DNA from: JBFHES01 sp041584015
GTDB taxonomy: Bacteria > Bacteroidota > Bacteroidia > Bacteroidales > M50B96
Assembly: GCA_041584015.1 (NCBI GenBank)
Contig: JBFHES010000243.1
Coordinates: forward strand, 1-6,933
Length of the DNA: 6,933 nucleotides
Direction: 5' to 3'
In this document: one piece after another, positions 5,987 to 6,933 of the stretch
Layout: each line of letters begins with the position of its first letter
How positions within the stretch are numbered: position 1 is the stretch's first letter
The notes under the pieces: model-generated
The model's database searches: none
What the model was told of the DNA's origin: nothing
Seen by the model: the letters and a program-made list of their open reading frames with translations, nothing else
Program-made: the position numbers and the translations under genes

Positions 5987-5997
5987 ATAGCAATTAG

Positions 5998-6005
5998 TAT
6001 CTTTG
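5998..6005 (+). promoter_or_regulatory. -7 box of the four-helix membrane protein gene
   Basis: TATCTTTG matches TAnnTTTG exactly and lies 19 bp before the ATG at 6025, giving a leader of only about 12-15 bases. Its -33 region falls in the T-tract and distal stem of the small RNA B terminator, where no good TTTG is found. A single ACTTCA word (6016-6021) lies between the box and the ATG but is not paired at 11 bp. Confidence 0.45.
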
Positions 6006-6024
6006 GTCTAAAATAACTTCAAAT

Positions 6025-6462
6025 ATGTACGGATTCACAATTACCATTCACATTATTGTAAGCGCACTTTTTGTTATTGTAGGACTTCTTGTGCTTGTTA
6101 TGGCAGTTGTTGGTCTGGTAAAACCAACCAAATTCACTAAAGCAAATAATTTTTTGTCCGTAGTATTTTTAATGTTCTTATATGTGCAGCTTGTTTTAGG
6201 AATTGTGTTGTATTATTTTCTCGGGTCATCATCAGGAACCGGTGTGCTCTCTAATCAGGATGAATTGATAAATAATAGTTTACGCTATTGGGTGGTATCT
6301 CATTTTTCGGTCATGATCTTTACCCTTGCACTCTCGCAACTTGGTCGAATGTTTATTATCAATAATATTCAAGACAAGCAAAAATTTAAAAACACCATTT
6401 TCTTTTATGGCGTTTCCTATGTATTGATAATTATATCCGCGGTACTAGGAATGATCAGATAG
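6025..6462 (+). CDS. Small four-helix inner-membrane protein (Bacteroidota 'cytochrome b-like' family)
   Basis: The 145-residue protein has four predicted membrane helices at about 5-31, 43-66, 88-111 and 124-143, with short loops. A FTKANNFLS segment (37-45) follows the first helix and a KFKNTIFFYG segment (120-129) leads into the fourth. Two histidines sit in or near helices, H9 and H93 (the latter in RYWVVSHFSVM). The pattern resembles small four-helix Bacteroidota proteins of about 145 residues often named 'cytochrome B', whose members have a similar N-terminal His and an RYWxxEHP-like third helix. Heme binding is not demonstrated for this group as far as I know, and here the Glu and Pro around H93 are replaced by Ser and Phe. 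The ATG is supported by the -7 box 19 bp upstream. It follows the small-RNA pair on the same strand but behind a strong terminator. Confidence 0.75.
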   Translation: MYGFTITIHIIVSALFVIVGLLVLVMAVVGLVKPTKFTKANNFLSVVFLMFLYVQLVLGIVLYYFLGSSSGTGVLSNQDELINNSLRYWVVSHFSVMIFTLALSQLGRMFIINNIQDKQKFKNTIFFYGVSYVLIIISAVLGMIR

Positions 6463-6471
6463 ATATAATAA

Positions 6472-6612
6472 ATGCCTGAACAATGTTTCCTCCATTCATG
6501 CACCATCTTTGAAAGTAAGTGGACAGTCAACTATTTTTCGATATTCGGAGAGGATTCAATCAATACCATATTAAAGTTCTTATTTTCATTAGTTAAGGAA
6601 TATCCGCGATAG
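6472..6612 (+). CDS. Marginal 46-residue ORF behind the membrane protein gene
   Basis: An ATG nine bases after the membrane protein stop opens a 46-residue frame beginning MPEQCFLHSCTIFESKWTV and ending KEYPR. Close spacing would allow co-transcription. Against it: no recognised homology, no Shine-Dalgarno (not decisive here), and the length could occur by chance at this base composition. The same frame continues after the TAG for another 43 codons, so a decayed gene is a third possibility. Listed as a weak hypothesis only. Confidence 0.2.
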   Translation: MPEQCFLHSCTIFESKWTVNYFSIFGEDSINTILKFLFSLVKEYPR

Positions 6613-6862
6613 CCGAAAACTGTTTGTTGTTGTGTTCATTTTGGCTGCCGCCTACAACGAACCAAAAAACCACCACAGATGCCAAATAAAAGCTTACCTC
6701 AAATAGTTCTTGAGGCACCTTCATTAATAACTAGTCAAGCCTAATAAAAGGATAGTGCATTCATCTGGAGCGGCAACTTTCATTTCGCGCCATCCGTGAA
6801 CAATCTTCCCTACATGGAGAGCCTAGTCGACGCTAATTTAGGTTCATAAGTTTAATAAATCA

Positions 6863-6918
6863 GTTACCTCTATGCAATAAAAAATGAAGTCGGGTTTGGG
6901 CGAAGCGCCAAGGTAACC
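6863..6918. repeat. Inverted repeat and bulged GC-rich hairpin near the right edge
   Basis: GTTACCT (6863-6869) and its exact reverse complement AGGTAAC (6911-6917) are 41 bases apart. Inside and overlapping is a hairpin: TTGGGC (6896-6901) pairs with GC-CCAA (6905-6911, G6907 bulged) over a GAA loop, and GGT (6893-6895) can pair with ACC (6916-6918) across a further bulge. There is no T-tract, so it is not a terminator. The ends do not fit the integron core GTTRRRY. Confidence 0.4.
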
Positions 6919-6933
6919 GCTATTCATGCATCG

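Larger units (their letters stand above)
6463..6933. other. Gene-poor stretch of about 470 bp to the right edge
   Basis: No convincing gene, tRNA or terminator was found. Besides the 46-residue plus-strand ORF there is a minus-strand ORF of 43 residues (6593-6724, starting MKVPQELFEVSF, with one hydrophobic stretch LASVVVFWFVVGG). A shorter minus-strand frame ending at 6724 touches its ATG as TAATG. The plus frame in phase with 6472 has few stops (6610, 6742-6747, 6847, 6853-6858) and is open from 6859 to the edge, though about six stops in 154 codons is not clearly below chance. None of these peptides was recognised. The last 70 bases are more GC-rich and structured than the rest. The stretch could be a decayed gene, a mobile-element scar or the edge of an accessory island. 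Confidence 0.5.

Noticed and set aside
5628..5990. CRISPR array or tRNA in the repeat region
   Set aside because: There are only two long diverged units with promoters and terminators, no short identical repeats with uniform spacers, and no cloverleaf or CCA end.
5924..5997. 24-codon ORF inside small RNA B
   Set aside because: It reads through the terminator stem and T-tract to a stop at 5995-5997, and unit A has only three-codon frames at the corresponding place, so the coding potential is not conserved.
6490..6530. Insertion-sequence end near AAGTGGACAGTC
   Set aside because: The word is vaguely like some IS3-family termini, but no partner inverted repeat, target duplication or transposase frame was found.
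6472..6612. Resemblance of the C..C..KWT pattern to HxlR-family regulators
   Set aside because: Only a few residues agree and the following winged-helix motifs are absent; chance similarity cannot be excluded.
6863..6918. Integron attC site
   Set aside because: The inverted ends GTTACCT/AGGTAAC do not fit GTTRRRY/RYYYAAC, and no integrase or cassette array is in view.

Overview
The window looks like chromosomal DNA of a member of the Bacteroidota. Evidence: low GC (estimated by eye, not counted); promoters matching TAnnTTTG; start codons with little or no Shine-Dalgarno; a chitinase ending in a type IX secretion (Por) C-terminal sorting domain; and a KdsC-type phosphatase directly upstream of a UbiA-family prenyltransferase whose N-terminus matches the geranylgeranylglycerol-phosphate geranylgeranyltransferases of this phylum. 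I cannot fix the genus.

Left part (1-2087, minus strand): a tight four-gene run. It starts at a good promoter (about 2055-2087) and reads a predicted outer-membrane barrel protein, a Rossmann/DUF2520 NAD(P)-binding protein, a KdsC-like HAD phosphatase, and the first 33 codons of a UbiA prenyltransferase that runs off the left edge. Middle (2117-3586, minus strand): a secreted GH18 chitinase with signal peptide, complete DxxDxDxE catalytic motif and T9SS tail. Divergent from it (3697-5627, plus strand): an OmpR-family response regulator and a membrane histidine kinase overlapping by four bases (GTGA).

The most unusual part is 5628-5990, directly downstream of the kinase. It holds two tandem units 201 bp apart. 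Each has a pair of CTTCA(G/A) half-sites phased by exactly 11 bp, a TATGTTTG -7 box exactly 10 bp further on, a nearly identical initiation region, about 90 bases without a credible ORF, and a strong intrinsic terminator. The terminator stems differ in sequence but both pair fully, and two further hairpins are kept in both units. I read these as two sibling small RNAs, probably activated by the adjacent two-component system. This is inferred from sequence only; I know of no named family that matches.

Right part: a four-helix membrane protein (6025-6462) whose own promoter begins right after the second small-RNA terminator, then about 470 bp with no convincing gene. That stretch holds one marginal 46-codon ORF just behind the membrane gene, a 43-codon ORF on the other strand, and a GC-rich bulged hairpin with flanking inverted repeats near the right edge.
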